21,202 nucleotides of DNA from the NCBI GenBank assembly GCA_030683195.1, contig JAUXQA010000178.1, positions 1 through 21,202 of the forward strand, given 5' to 3'. Both the position numbers and the translations under genes were made by a program. Positions 7,148 through 14,931 of this stretch are shown in pieces; within the stretch, counting starts at the first letter, position 1; each line of letters begins with the position of its first letter. This DNA comes from Rhodoferax sp. (GTDB lineage Bacteria; Pseudomonadota; Gammaproteobacteria; Burkholderiales; Burkholderiaceae_C). The notes beneath the pieces are model-generated. The model was not told where the DNA came from, made no database searches, and worked only from the letters and a program-made list of their open reading frames with translations.

Positions 7148-8725
7148 ATGAAGTTGGGTACAAAATTACTGGCGGCACCTTTGTTGACGGCGGTGCTGGT
7201 GTTGATGTCCGGACAGGTCAATACCTTTTTGATGGGCCAAGAAGCCGACAAAGGCCTGACCATCTCTCGGGCGAGTGTGGATGACTTCAAAACAGTGGCC
7301 AGTGTGCAGCAGCAAATGGGCCAGTTGCACACCAGCGTGTATAAAACCGTGGCCTTGATCAACTCTCTGGACGAAGCCAGAATCAAGGCATTTCGCACTG
7401 ACCTGGCCACCCAACTGGGCGGCGTCAAGCGCGTGTCAAGTGCCCTGGCCCCTGAGGGCAGCACAGACACCACACTGGTAGCGGCCGTCGCCGAGGTCGG
7501 GGTGCAAATTGACAAGTACATCAAACAAGCCGATTCCGCCATCGACCTGGCCTCGGTCGATGCCAACACCGGCATTGCTGCCATGCAGGGCGCGGACGCC
7601 ACGTTTTCAAGCCTGAGCAAAACGATGGCCACCATTCTGGACAGTAGCGAGGCAGGTGCCGACGCCGTGATTGCGGCCTCCCAGCAACGCTCGCGCTACA
7701 CCAACTGGTTGTTGGCCGCAGCGGGTCTCTTGTTGGCGGCTATGGCGGTCGGGCTGTCCTGGTTAACGCAGCGCAAACTGGTGGCTGAACTGGCGCGCGC
7801 CGTGACGGTGGCGCATGAGGTGGCCCACGGCAATTTGCGCGTGGATGCGGCCAGCGAACGCCAGGACGAGGTGGGGGATTTGATGCGTGCACTGGGTGCC
7901 ATGGCAGTTCAGCTCAACGAATCGATCTCGACCGTGATGGAGTCCTCCGAGTCCATCCGGCTGGCCAGTGCAGAAATTGCCACCGGCAACCAGGACCTGG
8001 CCAACCGCACCGAACAAACCGCCTCCAATCTGCAAAGCGCAGCCACCTCCACCGAGCAACTCACGGGTACCGTGCGGCAGTCTTCAGACTCGGCGCGCCA
8101 GGCCAACCAGTTGGCGGTGTCGGCCACGGAGGTGGCAATGCGGGGTGGAGAGGTGGTGGCGCAGGTGGTGAGCACCATGGAAGAGATCAACACCAGTGCA
8201 CGAAAAATCTCCGACATCATTGGCGTGATTGACGGCATTGCTTTTCAGACGAACATTCTGGCGCTCAACGCAGCTGTTGAGGCGGCCCGGGCTGGCGAGC
8301 AAGGCCGCGGCTTTGCAGTGGTGGCCAGCGAGGTGCGCAGCCTGGCGGGCCGGTCGGCCGAGGCGGCACGGGAGATCAAGCGGTTGATTGGCGTGTCAGT
8401 GGAAAACGTGTCGTCGGGCTCACAGCTGGTGGCGCAAGCCGGTGAGACCATGACCGAAATCGTCAGTTCGGTGCAGCGGGTATCGAGCATCATTGGTGAG
8501 ATCTCAGCTGCTTCGACCGAGCAAAGCAACGGAATTTCGCAAGTCAACACGGCCGTCATCGAACTCGACCAAATGACTCAGCAAAACGCAGCACTGGTGG
8601 AGCAGTCGGCGGCCGCTGCCGAAGGTTTGCGTGAGCAGGCCCAACGGCTGGCGCAGGTGGTGTCCATGTTCAAACTGGCGGGACAGGCCCCGAGCCGCAA
8701 ACCTGAGCTCCTGGAAGCTACCTGA
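7148..8725 (+). CDS. Methyl-accepting chemotaxis protein
   Basis: This 525-residue inner-membrane chemoreceptor has TM1 at about residues 7-28, a periplasmic helical domain of about 155 residues (likely a four-helix-bundle type), TM2 at 186-205, HAMP at about 207-260 and a long cytoplasmic signalling coiled coil. The hairpin tip, IAFQTNILALNAAVEAARAG continuing to EQGRGFAVVASEVR, is intact around 364-397, so it should couple to CheA/CheW. The C-terminus lacks a CheR-binding NWETF-type pentapeptide. It follows a secreted Cache protein gene by 88 bp and has a good ribosome binding site (AAGGA). The ligand is unknown. No che genes are present in this window. Confidence 0.93.
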   Translation: MKLGTKLLAAPLLTAVLVLMSGQVNTFLMGQEADKGLTISRASVDDFKTVASVQQQMGQLHTSVYKTVALINSLDEARIKAFRTDLATQLGGVKRVSSALAPEGSTDTTLVAAVAEVGVQIDKYIKQADSAIDLASVDANTGIAAMQGADATFSSLSKTMATILDSSEAGADAVIAASQQRSRYTNWLLAAAGLLLAAMAVGLSWLTQRKLVAELARAVTVAHEVAHGNLRVDAASERQDEVGDLMRALGAMAVQLNESISTVMESSESIRLASAEIATGNQDLANRTEQTASNLQSAATSTEQLTGTVRQSSDSARQANQLAVSATEVAMRGGEVVAQVVSTMEEINTSARKISDIIGVIDGIAFQTNILALNAAVEAARAGEQGRGFAVVASEVRSLAGRSAEAAREIKRLIGVSVENVSSGSQLVAQAGETMTEIVSSVQRVSSIIGEISAASTEQSNGISQVNTAVIELDQMTQQNAALVEQSAAAAEGLREQAQRLAQVVSMFKLAGQAPSRKPELLEAT

Positions 8726-8777
8726 GCAAAAGACAGCGCCTGCGTATAGTCGGGACCATTGATTATTTGGAGCCCCC

Positions 8778-9200
8778 ATGCGCATTTGGAAAAAGCCGAT
8801 CTCTGTCGACATTCTCACTACCGGCAGCCTCAACACAGCCACCTCCCACCTGGGCATCGAGTTTCTGGAAGTAGGCGACGACTTCATCACAGCCCGGGTG
8901 CCGGTGGATGAGCGCACCCGCCAGCCCTATGGCTTGCTGCATGGCGGCGTGAGTGTGGTACTGGCCGAGACCCTGGGCTCGTGCGGAGCGGCGTTTTCTG
9001 CTCCTGAGGGTCACCGCGCGGTGGGGCTGGACATCAACGCCAATCACCTGCGAGGCGTGACCAGCGGCTGGGTCATCGGCACAACCCGACCGGTGCACAT
9101 CGGGCGCACCACACAAGTCTGGCAAATAGAACTGCATAACGAAGCGGGTGAACTGACCTGCGTTTCCCGCATCACCATGGCGATACTGGCACCGCGTTAA
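8778..9200 (+). CDS. Hotdog-fold acyl-CoA thioesterase, YdiI/MenI-like
   Basis: This 140-residue cytoplasmic hotdog-fold thioesterase resembles E. coli YdiI (MenI, 136 residues) along its length, from memory. Shared stretches include the N-terminal IWK, PVDERTRQPYGLLHGG, VVLAETLGS with the catalytic Glu64, VGLDINANHLR and QVWQIE. It hydrolyses acyl-CoA thioesters. YdiI acts on 1,4-dihydroxy-2-naphthoyl-CoA, but most Burkholderiales rely on ubiquinone, so the menaquinone role should not be assumed. It could act on phenylacetyl-CoA-type or other acyl-CoAs. GGAG precedes the ATG. The gene converges on the CDF gene with a 24-bp gap. Confidence 0.88.
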   Translation: MRIWKKPISVDILTTGSLNTATSHLGIEFLEVGDDFITARVPVDERTRQPYGLLHGGVSVVLAETLGSCGAAFSAPEGHRAVGLDINANHLRGVTSGWVIGTTRPVHIGRTTQVWQIELHNEAGELTCVSRITMAILAPR

Positions 9201-9224
9201 GCCAGTGCCCCCACACCGCCCCCC

Positions 9225-10124
9225 TTAAACTTCAGTTTTGGTCGTCAACCCTATGGTGACCCTGGCGCCCTGAATAGCGGCTTCAAGACTGGATCGAAGG
9301 TGGTCAATCACAGGCTGGATTTCCGATACCTTTTTTTCTGCAGCGAACTCCAGGTAAATCTCCACGAAGGCCTCGCTGCCGGACCGGCGCGAGCGGATGC
9401 CGTGCAGACACTCAAAGTCATCAAAGTGGAGCGCCAGTTCGCGCATGATCGTGATCTGGTCGGCCTCCTCCAGAGACCGGTCCAGCAAATCGAAAATAGA
9501 GCTGGAGAAAATGCCCAGTGCGCCCACAAGGATGGATGCTGCAATGATCAGGGACGCCACCGGGTCAATGTAGTAGGACCAGCTGTAGTCAGACAGCGCC
9601 AAACTGGATACCAAAGACAACAAGATGAAGACATTTCCAAACGCCTTGGTAAAGAACAAACTGGCCTGGGACGCCAACAAAGGTGAGGCTTGCGCTTTGG
9701 CCATCCGCTTGTTTTGCAGGTAGAACTTCCCATTGACAAATGAGTAGACGATTTGGACGGCCATGCTGATCCACACGCCCGGCCCACTGATGGCAGAAGG
9801 CTCAATGATGTGCATCACGGCATTGCCGCCAATAATCAACAAGCAGACCAGCATCAAAATGCCGGTCACCAGGCTCGACAGATTCTCCAGCTTGCCGACC
9901 CCGTAGTTGAATTGGTGATTGGCCCCTTGCTCAATGCGACGCATGGCCATCCAGGCCAGCAAAACAGCAATAAATTCAAGCAGGGTCTTGAGCGAATCAG
10001 CCAGCAGAACCGATGAAGAGGCAAAGGCCAAGGCACTCAGGGTGACCAACAAGTCTATGAAGCCGGCGATCACGCCGCTCTTGCCAGAATGGATCTGGCC
10101 GTCGGAGTTTGAATGATTGCTCAA
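9225..10124 (-). CDS. CDF-fold cation transporter-like protein with degenerate metal site
   Basis: This 299-residue membrane protein has the fold of the cation diffusion facilitator family: six hydrophobic helices (about 17-215), the conserved YGVGKLENL loop (74-82), LLDRSLEEADQ (213-223) and a cytoplasmic C-terminal domain. Compared with E. coli YiiP from memory, the transport-site residues D45, D49, H153 and D157 correspond to D43, T47, S155 and T159, so only one ligand remains. Cytoplasmic site residues are also mostly lost. It may carry a different cargo or serve another role. The start is TTG at 10124: no ATG fits, and the in-frame TAA of the upstream adenosyltransferase gene closes the frame 15 bp before it. 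A GTG at codon 18 is the alternative. Confidence 0.8.
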   Translation of the reverse strand: MSNHSNSDGQIHSGKSGVIAGFIDLLVTLSALAFASSSVLLADSLKTLLEFIAVLLAWMAMRRIEQGANHQFNYGVGKLENLSSLVTGILMLVCLLIIGGNAVMHIIEPSAISGPGVWISMAVQIVYSFVNGKFYLQNKRMAKAQASPLLASQASLFFTKAFGNVFILLSLVSSLALSDYSWSYYIDPVASLIIAASILVGALGIFSSSIFDLLDRSLEEADQITIMRELALHFDDFECLHGIRSRRSGSEAFVEIYLEFAAEKKVSEIQPVIDHLRSSLEAAIQGARVTIGLTTKTEV

Positions 10125-10139
10125 GGGTGGTTCATCCGT

Positions 10140-10718
10140 TTACGGGTTGACGTTTTGTGCCAGCTTCGCGCTTTTCCAGTACACATCGTCGCCCGCCGTG
10201 CCATCGGTGCGGTGGCGGTTGAGCACGCGAGCCAGTACAAACATCAAATCACTCAAACGGTTCAGGTATTGGCGTGGCGTGTCTTTCAGCGCCTCCTGAC
10301 CCTCCAGTGCCACCACCGCACGCTCGGCACGGCGGGCCACGGTACGGCACACGTGGGCCAGGGCAGCAGCCCGGGTGCCGGCAGGCAAGATGAACTCCTG
10401 CAGCCGGGGCAGCGCCTCGTTGTGCTCGGCCAGGGCGGCGTCCAGCGCCAGCACGGCCTCGGGCTTGAGCAATTCAAAGCCGGGAATGGACAACTCGCCT
10501 CCCAGGTTGAACAGCTGGTGCTGCACCTCCACCAGCAGCGTGCGCACAGGGACGGGCATGTCTTCGCACAGCAGCACGCCCAGGTTGGAGTTCAGCTCAT
10601 CGACATCACCCATGGCGTGCACGCGCAGGCTGTTTTTGGAAACGCGGGTGTTGTCACCCAGGCCCGTAGTGCCGTTGTCGCCGGTGCGGGTGGCGATTTG
10701 AGTCAGTCGTTGTCCCAT
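10140..10718 (-). CDS. Cob(I)yrinic acid a,c-diamide adenosyltransferase, PduO type
   Basis: This 192-residue cytoplasmic enzyme transfers the 5'-deoxyadenosyl group of ATP to cob(I)alamin, making adenosylcobalamin. PduO-type motifs are present: TRTGDNGTTGLGD at 11-23 (ATP binding), VDELNSNLG at about 39-47, HVCRTVARRAER in the middle and QYLNRLSDLMFVLAR near the C-terminus. A strong ribosome binding site (AAGGAG) stands before the ATG at 10718. The first 65 bp lie inside the 3' end of the Stealth-type gene in another frame. The CDF-like gene begins 15 bp after its stop. No B12-dependent enzyme or other cobalamin synthesis gene is in the window, so the consumer of the cofactor is elsewhere. 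Confidence 0.93.
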   Translation of the reverse strand: MGQRLTQIATRTGDNGTTGLGDNTRVSKNSLRVHAMGDVDELNSNLGVLLCEDMPVPVRTLLVEVQHQLFNLGGELSIPGFELLKPEAVLALDAALAEHNEALPRLQEFILPAGTRAAALAHVCRTVARRAERAVVALEGQEALKDTPRQYLNRLSDLMFVLARVLNRHRTDGTAGDDVYWKSAKLAQNVNP

Positions 10719-11835
10719 GGTGAATCTCCTTGGTGGTGTTCATGGTGGCGCCAATAGAGAGCGCGGGTAGCTGGCGAGTGATTTCGAACCCAGAGGGTTT
10801 GGAGAGCATGGACTGCAGGCAATCCTGGGCATTTTTAAGGCGCGGATCGTCGGGATGCGCATCGTCCGTGGTGTCGTTGATGCAGAAAAAATCAAGGGCA
10901 CCAAATTCAGAAGCCAGGGCGTCGAGTGTTGCACCCTGATCATCCGCGCCGGTGGACACATAGCGATGACGGTAGTCCCGCACTTGGGCAACACCATGCG
11001 CCAGCGCCCAGCGCAGCACAAAGTCAGACACGATGGTGGGTTTATCCCAACTGCGAAACACCGTGGACCGAACGCTCGCAAACAACTCAGGCGCCTCTTG
11101 CTCCAGCTCAAGCAGAAGCGACTTCAGCATCGGGCGCGGCGAGTGCGCAAAGGTGCGGGAAGTATGGGTGTAGTCCGGGTCGATTGTTCGGCCCGTCCCC
11201 TCATCGTCGGGCTCTTCCTGCATGTCGGCTTTGGCGCTGAGCCATTGGCTGGACAGCCGGCAGGCGTTGTCCAGCGAGGTGGCATCGGTGCGCAACGCCT
11301 CATCGGTCACCTCAGGTTCATCGGACCAGGCCACGTACACGCCGCCGGGCCAAAACCAGTCGTCCACTGTCACGGGCGCGCCAAAAAAGACGTCGTCATT
11401 GAAGTAGAAGTAGCGCTCGGAGAGCCCGGGGATCCGGTGAATGTAGGACTCGATATTGCCGGAATCAAAGGTCGGCAGCGACGCCTCGGGGATCAGGTCG
11501 CAGTGGTCAATGAGCGTCAGCTTGTCCGATGGGCGCAGCCACTCGGGCGCCTGCCCGTCGGTCACCAGGTAAACATGCCCGTGATCAGGGAAGAAGCGCT
11601 CCAGCGCCCGCAAGCTGTAGCGCAGCTCGTCGTTGTCTCGAAACCGGCCCTCCACGTTGCCAAAAGGGGCCATGTCGTCTGCGGCACCGGCGCTGAGTTT
11701 TTGCATGGCCCGGCGGCGTTTGGCGCGCCACCGCGCATCATTGCCATCGACCCAGAGGTACACGATGTCGATGTTTGCGGCCGGGCGATTGGCCGGGCCG
11801 AAAATTTCAGAAATGGGGTTGATGGATGTTGCCAA
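10654..11835 (-). CDS. Stealth-type sugar-phosphate transferase (capsule/GlcNAc-1-P transferase-like)
   Basis: This 393-residue protein matches the Stealth family, which transfers hexose-1-phosphate from nucleotide sugars to glycans (capsule polymerases; the animal GlcNAc-1-phosphotransferase is related). Visible blocks are CR1 IDIVYLWVDGNDARW (22-36), CR2 from RFRDNDELRYSLRAL to VYLVTDGQAPEWL (64-100), FYFNDDVFFGAP (143-154), a CR3-like HSPRPM (231-236) and a CR4-like FRSWDKPTIVSDF (260-272). There is no signal peptide. The start is TTG at 11835; an in-frame TAG lies just upstream and no ATG is available. The last 21 codons overlap the adenosyltransferase gene. There are no capsule export genes nearby, so the acceptor is unknown. 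Confidence 0.85.
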   Translation of the reverse strand: MATSINPISEIFGPANRPAANIDIVYLWVDGNDARWRAKRRRAMQKLSAGAADDMAPFGNVEGRFRDNDELRYSLRALERFFPDHGHVYLVTDGQAPEWLRPSDKLTLIDHCDLIPEASLPTFDSGNIESYIHRIPGLSERYFYFNDDVFFGAPVTVDDWFWPGGVYVAWSDEPEVTDEALRTDATSLDNACRLSSQWLSAKADMQEEPDDEGTGRTIDPDYTHTSRTFAHSPRPMLKSLLLELEQEAPELFASVRSTVFRSWDKPTIVSDFVLRWALAHGVAQVRDYRHRYVSTGADDQGATLDALASEFGALDFFCINDTTDDAHPDDPRLKNAQDCLQSMLSKPSGFEITRQLPALSIGATMNTTKEIHHGTTTDSNRHPHRRQRHYGPG

Positions 11836-11850
11836 GATATGGGAGCTCTA

Positions 11851-11870
11851 GTTGACGCACTGTCGTCAAC
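11851..11870. promoter_or_regulatory. Inverted repeat upstream of the Stealth gene
   Basis: GTTGACG (11851-11857) and CGTCAAC (11864-11870) are perfect 7-bp inverted arms around CACTGT, 15 bp before the TTG start of the Stealth gene. This could be an operator or an RNA hairpin in the 5' leader. It lies in the divergent region 11836-11991 shared with the crotonase gene. Confidence 0.4.
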
Positions 11871-11900
11871 CCGCCTGAAGATGCCGGTGAGTTTGGGGCC

Positions 11901-11916
11901 ACCAATTATCATTGGT
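11901..11916. promoter_or_regulatory. Palindrome upstream of the crotonase gene
   Basis: ACCAAT (11901-11906) and ATTGGT (11911-11916) form perfect 6-bp arms around TATC in the divergent region. The CCAAT/ATTGG core recurs, with a wider spacer, before the Lrp-family gene at 12902-12919. A shared regulator is speculative. Confidence 0.3.
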
Positions 11917-11991
11917 TTTGAGTTTTTGCAGCACAGAGGACAAGTGCCTGTGGCATTAGACTGTTGCGTTCACCCCAACACGGAGCCTCCC

Positions 11992-12684
11992 ATGTCCAAT
12001 CTCGTCTCTTACAGTTTGCTTGACGGCGTTGCCACCCTCACCCTGGCCAACGGCAAGGTCAACGCCATGTCTCCAGCCGTCATTGCCGATTTCAATGCTG
12101 CGCTGGACCAAGCTGAGGCCGATCAGGCGGTGGTCATTTTGACCGGCCAGCCCGGCATTCTGAGCGGGGGTTACGACCTCAAGGTCATGATGTCAAGCCC
12201 GCAAGCCGCATTGGATCTGGTGGCGTCGGGTTCGACCCTGGCGCGGCGCATGCTGGCGCACCCGCAACCCATCATCGTGGCCTGCCCGGGCCATGCGGTA
12301 GCCAAGGGCGCTTTTTTGCTGCTTAGCGCGGACTACCGCATTGGGGTGGAAGGTGCCTTCCAGATCGGGCTCAATGAAGTCAGGATCGGCATGACCCTGC
12401 ACCATGTGGGCATTGCCCTGGCGCGGGACCGGCTTAGCCCTGCGGTCTTTCAGCGCTCGGTCAATAACGCCGAGATGTTCAACCCGCAAGGCGCTTTGCA
12501 GGCCGGGTTTCTGGACCAGGTGGTGCCCGTGGAGGCGCTGATGAGCACCGCCAACGCGATTGCCCAGCAGTTCAGGCAACTCAACATGGGCGCCCACAAG
12601 AACACCAAGCGCAAGGTCCGCAAGGCCTTGCTCGACACCCTGGACGCAGCCATTGAGACCGACAAACTCACAGGCTTGAAATAA
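11992..12684 (+). CDS. Crotonase/enoyl-CoA hydratase family protein
   Basis: This 230-residue protein has the crotonase fold acting on acyl-CoA substrates. The oxyanion-hole motif LSGGYDLKVM is present, and NEVRIGM supplies the glutamate equivalent to the second catalytic Glu of hydratases. The usual GGGxEL motif that provides the first Glu is replaced by AKGAFLLLSADYRIG, with no acid at that spot. It may therefore act as an isomerase, hydrolase or other crotonase rather than a true hydratase. The open frame extends far upstream, but ATG 11992 with GGAG before it gives the family length. It is transcribed alone and ends in a strong terminator. The substrate is unknown. Confidence 0.85.
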   Translation: MSNLVSYSLLDGVATLTLANGKVNAMSPAVIADFNAALDQAEADQAVVILTGQPGILSGGYDLKVMMSSPQAALDLVASGSTLARRMLAHPQPIIVACPGHAVAKGAFLLLSADYRIGVEGAFQIGLNEVRIGMTLHHVGIALARDRLSPAVFQRSVNNAEMFNPQGALQAGFLDQVVPVEALMSTANAIAQQFRQLNMGAHKNTKRKVRKALLDTLDAAIETDKLTGLK

Positions 12685-12701
12685 ACCGGCCCACCAACTC
12701 A

Positions 12702-12742
12702 AAGACCCCGCAGGCGCTTGGCCTGCGGGGTCTTCTTTTTTT
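12702..12742 (+). terminator. Intrinsic terminator after the crotonase gene
   Basis: A perfect 14-bp GC-rich stem (AAGACCCCGCAGGC at 12702-12715 with GCCTGCGGGGTCTT at 12721-12734) closes a 5-base loop. CTTTTTTT follows. It lies 17 bases after the crotonase stop and is a textbook rho-independent terminator. Confidence 0.95.
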
Positions 12743-12867
12743 GAAACACAACCCTTGTGAGGCCGGTTTGCGCAAGGTGCGGCGGTAGCCGGTGTGTTGC
12801 AGATCACTGCGAGTAACAGATGAAACAAGTGTAGGCCGGGAGGCCCGGCAGGCGATTGCGAAGATGC

Positions 12868-12919
12868 CTTTCAATGCCTTCTTATAAAAATATAATTGCT
12901 TCCAATAGATTTTTATTGG
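12868..12919 (+). promoter_or_regulatory. Promoter and palindromic operator candidate of the Lrp-family gene
   Basis: TATAAT (12891-12896) is an exact -10 hexamer, with a weak -35 CTTTCA (12868-12873) at 17-bp spacing. The predicted start of transcription, around 12903, falls in a perfect inverted repeat: CCAATA (12902-12907) and TATTGG (12914-12919). Lrp/AsnC regulators often bind AT-rich palindromes and repress their own genes, so autoregulation is likely but inferred. Confidence 0.55.
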
Positions 12920-12956
12920 CACAGTCTGCCACTCAGACACAAATTCAAGGCGCCCC

Positions 12957-13427
12957 ATGAAACTTGATCGTTATGACCAGCATATTTTGGAGGTGCTCCA
13001 GCAAGACGGACGCCTGAACAATCAGGACCTTGCTGAGCGCATCGGCCTGTCGCCCTCTCCCTGCCTGCGCCGGGTGCGCGCGCTGGAGGAGTCGGGTCTG
13101 ATCGTGGGCTATCGGGCCTTGCTCGATGCCAAAAAACTGGGCCTCACCCTGATGGCGCTGATCCACATTTCCATGGACCGCCACACGCCCGAGCGTTTTG
13201 CCAACTTTGAATCTGCCGTGAGTGTGCTGCCCGAGGTGCTGGAGTGCCTGCTCATCACCGGCCAGGACGCCGACTACCAACTCAAGGTGTTGGTGCGCGA
13301 CATGGACCACTACCAGGCCTTGTTGCTCAACCAGATCACCCGCATTGAAGGGGTGACCGGCGTGCACTCCAGTTTTGTGCTGCGCCGGGTGGTGAGCAAG
13401 ACCGCCATCGCGGTGATGACCGGCTGA
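12957..13427 (+). CDS. Lrp/AsnC family transcriptional regulator
   Basis: This 156-residue DNA-binding protein has an N-terminal helix-turn-helix (about residues 18-48, NNQDLAERIGLSPSPCLRRV) and a C-terminal RAM ligand-binding/oligomerisation domain (about 65-150). Family members sense amino acids or related small molecules. The gene ends 64 bp before a D-lactate dehydrogenase-type flavoprotein gene on the same strand, which is a likely target or operon partner. AAGG precedes the ATG. It is too generic to be called lrp itself; many paralogues occur per genome. Confidence 0.92.
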   Translation: MKLDRYDQHILEVLQQDGRLNNQDLAERIGLSPSPCLRRVRALEESGLIVGYRALLDAKKLGLTLMALIHISMDRHTPERFANFESAVSVLPEVLECLLITGQDADYQLKVLVRDMDHYQALLLNQITRIEGVTGVHSSFVLRRVVSKTAIAVMTG

Positions 13428-13491
13428 GCTGAACATTGCCAACCCATCACGCCCGCATTCGGGATAATGACAAGTTTTCAGGAGACACCCC

Positions 13492-14931
13492 ATGAACGCG
13501 CCCACCTCGCCTTCGCACCTCGCGCCTGAGATTCATCAGCGCGACGTCCCCACCGCTCTGGTGGACGCCCTCAAGGCCCGCTTTGCCGAGCGCTGTTCTA
13601 CTGCACTGGTGGTGCGTGAGCAACATGGGCGAGACGAATCAGCCTTTGCCCCCGTGCCGCCCCCGAGTGCCGTGGTGTTTGCCGAGAGCACGCAAGACGT
13701 GAGTGATGCCGTGCGCCTGGCCGGTGACTACAACGTGCCGGTGATTCCCTTTGGCGTGGGCTCCTCGCTGGAGGGGCATTTGCTGGCGGTGCAGGGCGGC
13801 ATCAGCATCGATGTGAGCCGCATGAACCAGGTGCTGAGCATCAATGCCGAAGACCTCACCGTGACCGTGCAGCCCGGTGTCACGCGCAAGCAACTTAACG
13901 AGGCGGTCAAATCCACCGGCCTGTTTTTCCCGATCGACCCCGGCGCCGATGCCACCCTGGGCGGCATGAGCGCCACCCGCGCCAGTGGCACCAACGCCGT
14001 GCGCTACGGCACCATGCGCGAGAACGTGCTGGCCCTGCAAGTGGTGACGGCCAGCGGCGAGATCATTCGCACCGGCACCCGCGCCAAGAAAAGCAGCGCC
14101 GGCTACGACCTGACCCGCCTGATGGTGGGCTCCGAGGGCACGCTGGGCGTGATCACCGAGGTCACGGTCAAGCTCTACCCGCTGCCCGAAGCCATCTCGG
14201 CCGCCATCTGCTCCTTCCCCAGCATTGAAGCGGCCGTGCGTACCACCATCCAGATCATCCAGATGGGTATTCCGATTGCCCGGGTGGAGCTGATTGACGC
14301 CAATACCGTGCGCATGGTCAACGCCCATTCCAAATTGACGCTGCGCGAAGAGCCGTTGCTGCTGATGGAGTTCCATGGCTCCCCTGCCGGCGTGCAGGAG
14401 CAGGCGCTGCTGGTGCAGGAGATAGCCGCTGAATTTGGCGCTACCGCCGACCAGGGTGCCTTCGAGTGGGCCACCACGCCCGAAGAGCGCACGCGCCTGT
14501 GGACGGCCCGGCACAACGCCTACTTTGCGGCCATCCAGTCCCGCCCCGGATGCCGCGCCATCTCCACCGACACCTGCGTCCCAATTTCGCGCCTGGCCGA
14601 CTGCCTGCTGGACTCCATTGCCGAGGCCGATGCGAGCGGCATCCCCTACTTTTTGGTGGGCCATGTGGGCGACGGCAACTTTCACTTTGGTTACCTGATT
14701 GACCCTACCAAGCCGCAAGAGCGAGAAATCGCCGAGCAACTCAACCACGCCCTGGTAACCCGCGCCCTGGAGCTGGAAGGCACCTGCACGGGGGAGCACG
14801 GCGTGGGCTTGCACAAGATGGACTTTTTGCTGACCGAAACCGGCTCGGGGGCCGTAGACATGATGCGTGCCATCAAACGGGCGCTGGACCCCAAGAACAT
14901 CATGAACCCGGGCAAGATTTTTTCGCTATAG
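13492..14931 (+). CDS. FAD-linked D-lactate dehydrogenase-type oxidoreductase (GlcD/DLD family)
   Basis: This 479-residue flavoprotein belongs to the FAD-binding PCMH/VAO family that oxidises D-2-hydroxy acids such as D-lactate or glycolate and passes electrons to the respiratory chain. The FAD-binding PFGVGSSLEGH starts at residue 86, followed by PGADATLGGM, SAGYDLTRLMVGSEGTLG and, in the C-terminal cap, H391-VGDGNFH and GEHGVG (434-439). The ending NIMNPGKIF is typical. The overall pattern suits cytochrome-type D-lactate dehydrogenase better than the GlcD subunit, because no glcE or glcF follows. AGGAG precedes the ATG. The upstream Lrp-family regulator may control it. Substrate choice is inferred. 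Confidence 0.88.
   Translation: MNAPTSPSHLAPEIHQRDVPTALVDALKARFAERCSTALVVREQHGRDESAFAPVPPPSAVVFAESTQDVSDAVRLAGDYNVPVIPFGVGSSLEGHLLAVQGGISIDVSRMNQVLSINAEDLTVTVQPGVTRKQLNEAVKSTGLFFPIDPGADATLGGMSATRASGTNAVRYGTMRENVLALQVVTASGEIIRTGTRAKKSSAGYDLTRLMVGSEGTLGVITEVTVKLYPLPEAISAAICSFPSIEAAVRTTIQIIQMGIPIARVELIDANTVRMVNAHSKLTLREEPLLLMEFHGSPAGVQEQALLVQEIAAEFGATADQGAFEWATTPEERTRLWTARHNAYFAAIQSRPGCRAISTDTCVPISRLADCLLDSIAEADASGIPYFLVGHVGDGNFHFGYLIDPTKPQEREIAEQLNHALVTRALELEGTCTGEHGVGLHKMDFLLTETGSGAVDMMRAIKRALDPKNIMNPGKIFSL

Noticed and set aside
10855..11991. 5' extension of the crotonase open frame across the Stealth gene
   Set aside because: It lies opposite the conserved Stealth motifs. The ATG at 11992 has a good ribosome binding site and gives the family length.
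13639..14814. Long antisense open frame over the D-lactate dehydrogenase gene
   Set aside because: Gly/His/Gln-rich shadow of a clearly conserved flavoprotein.
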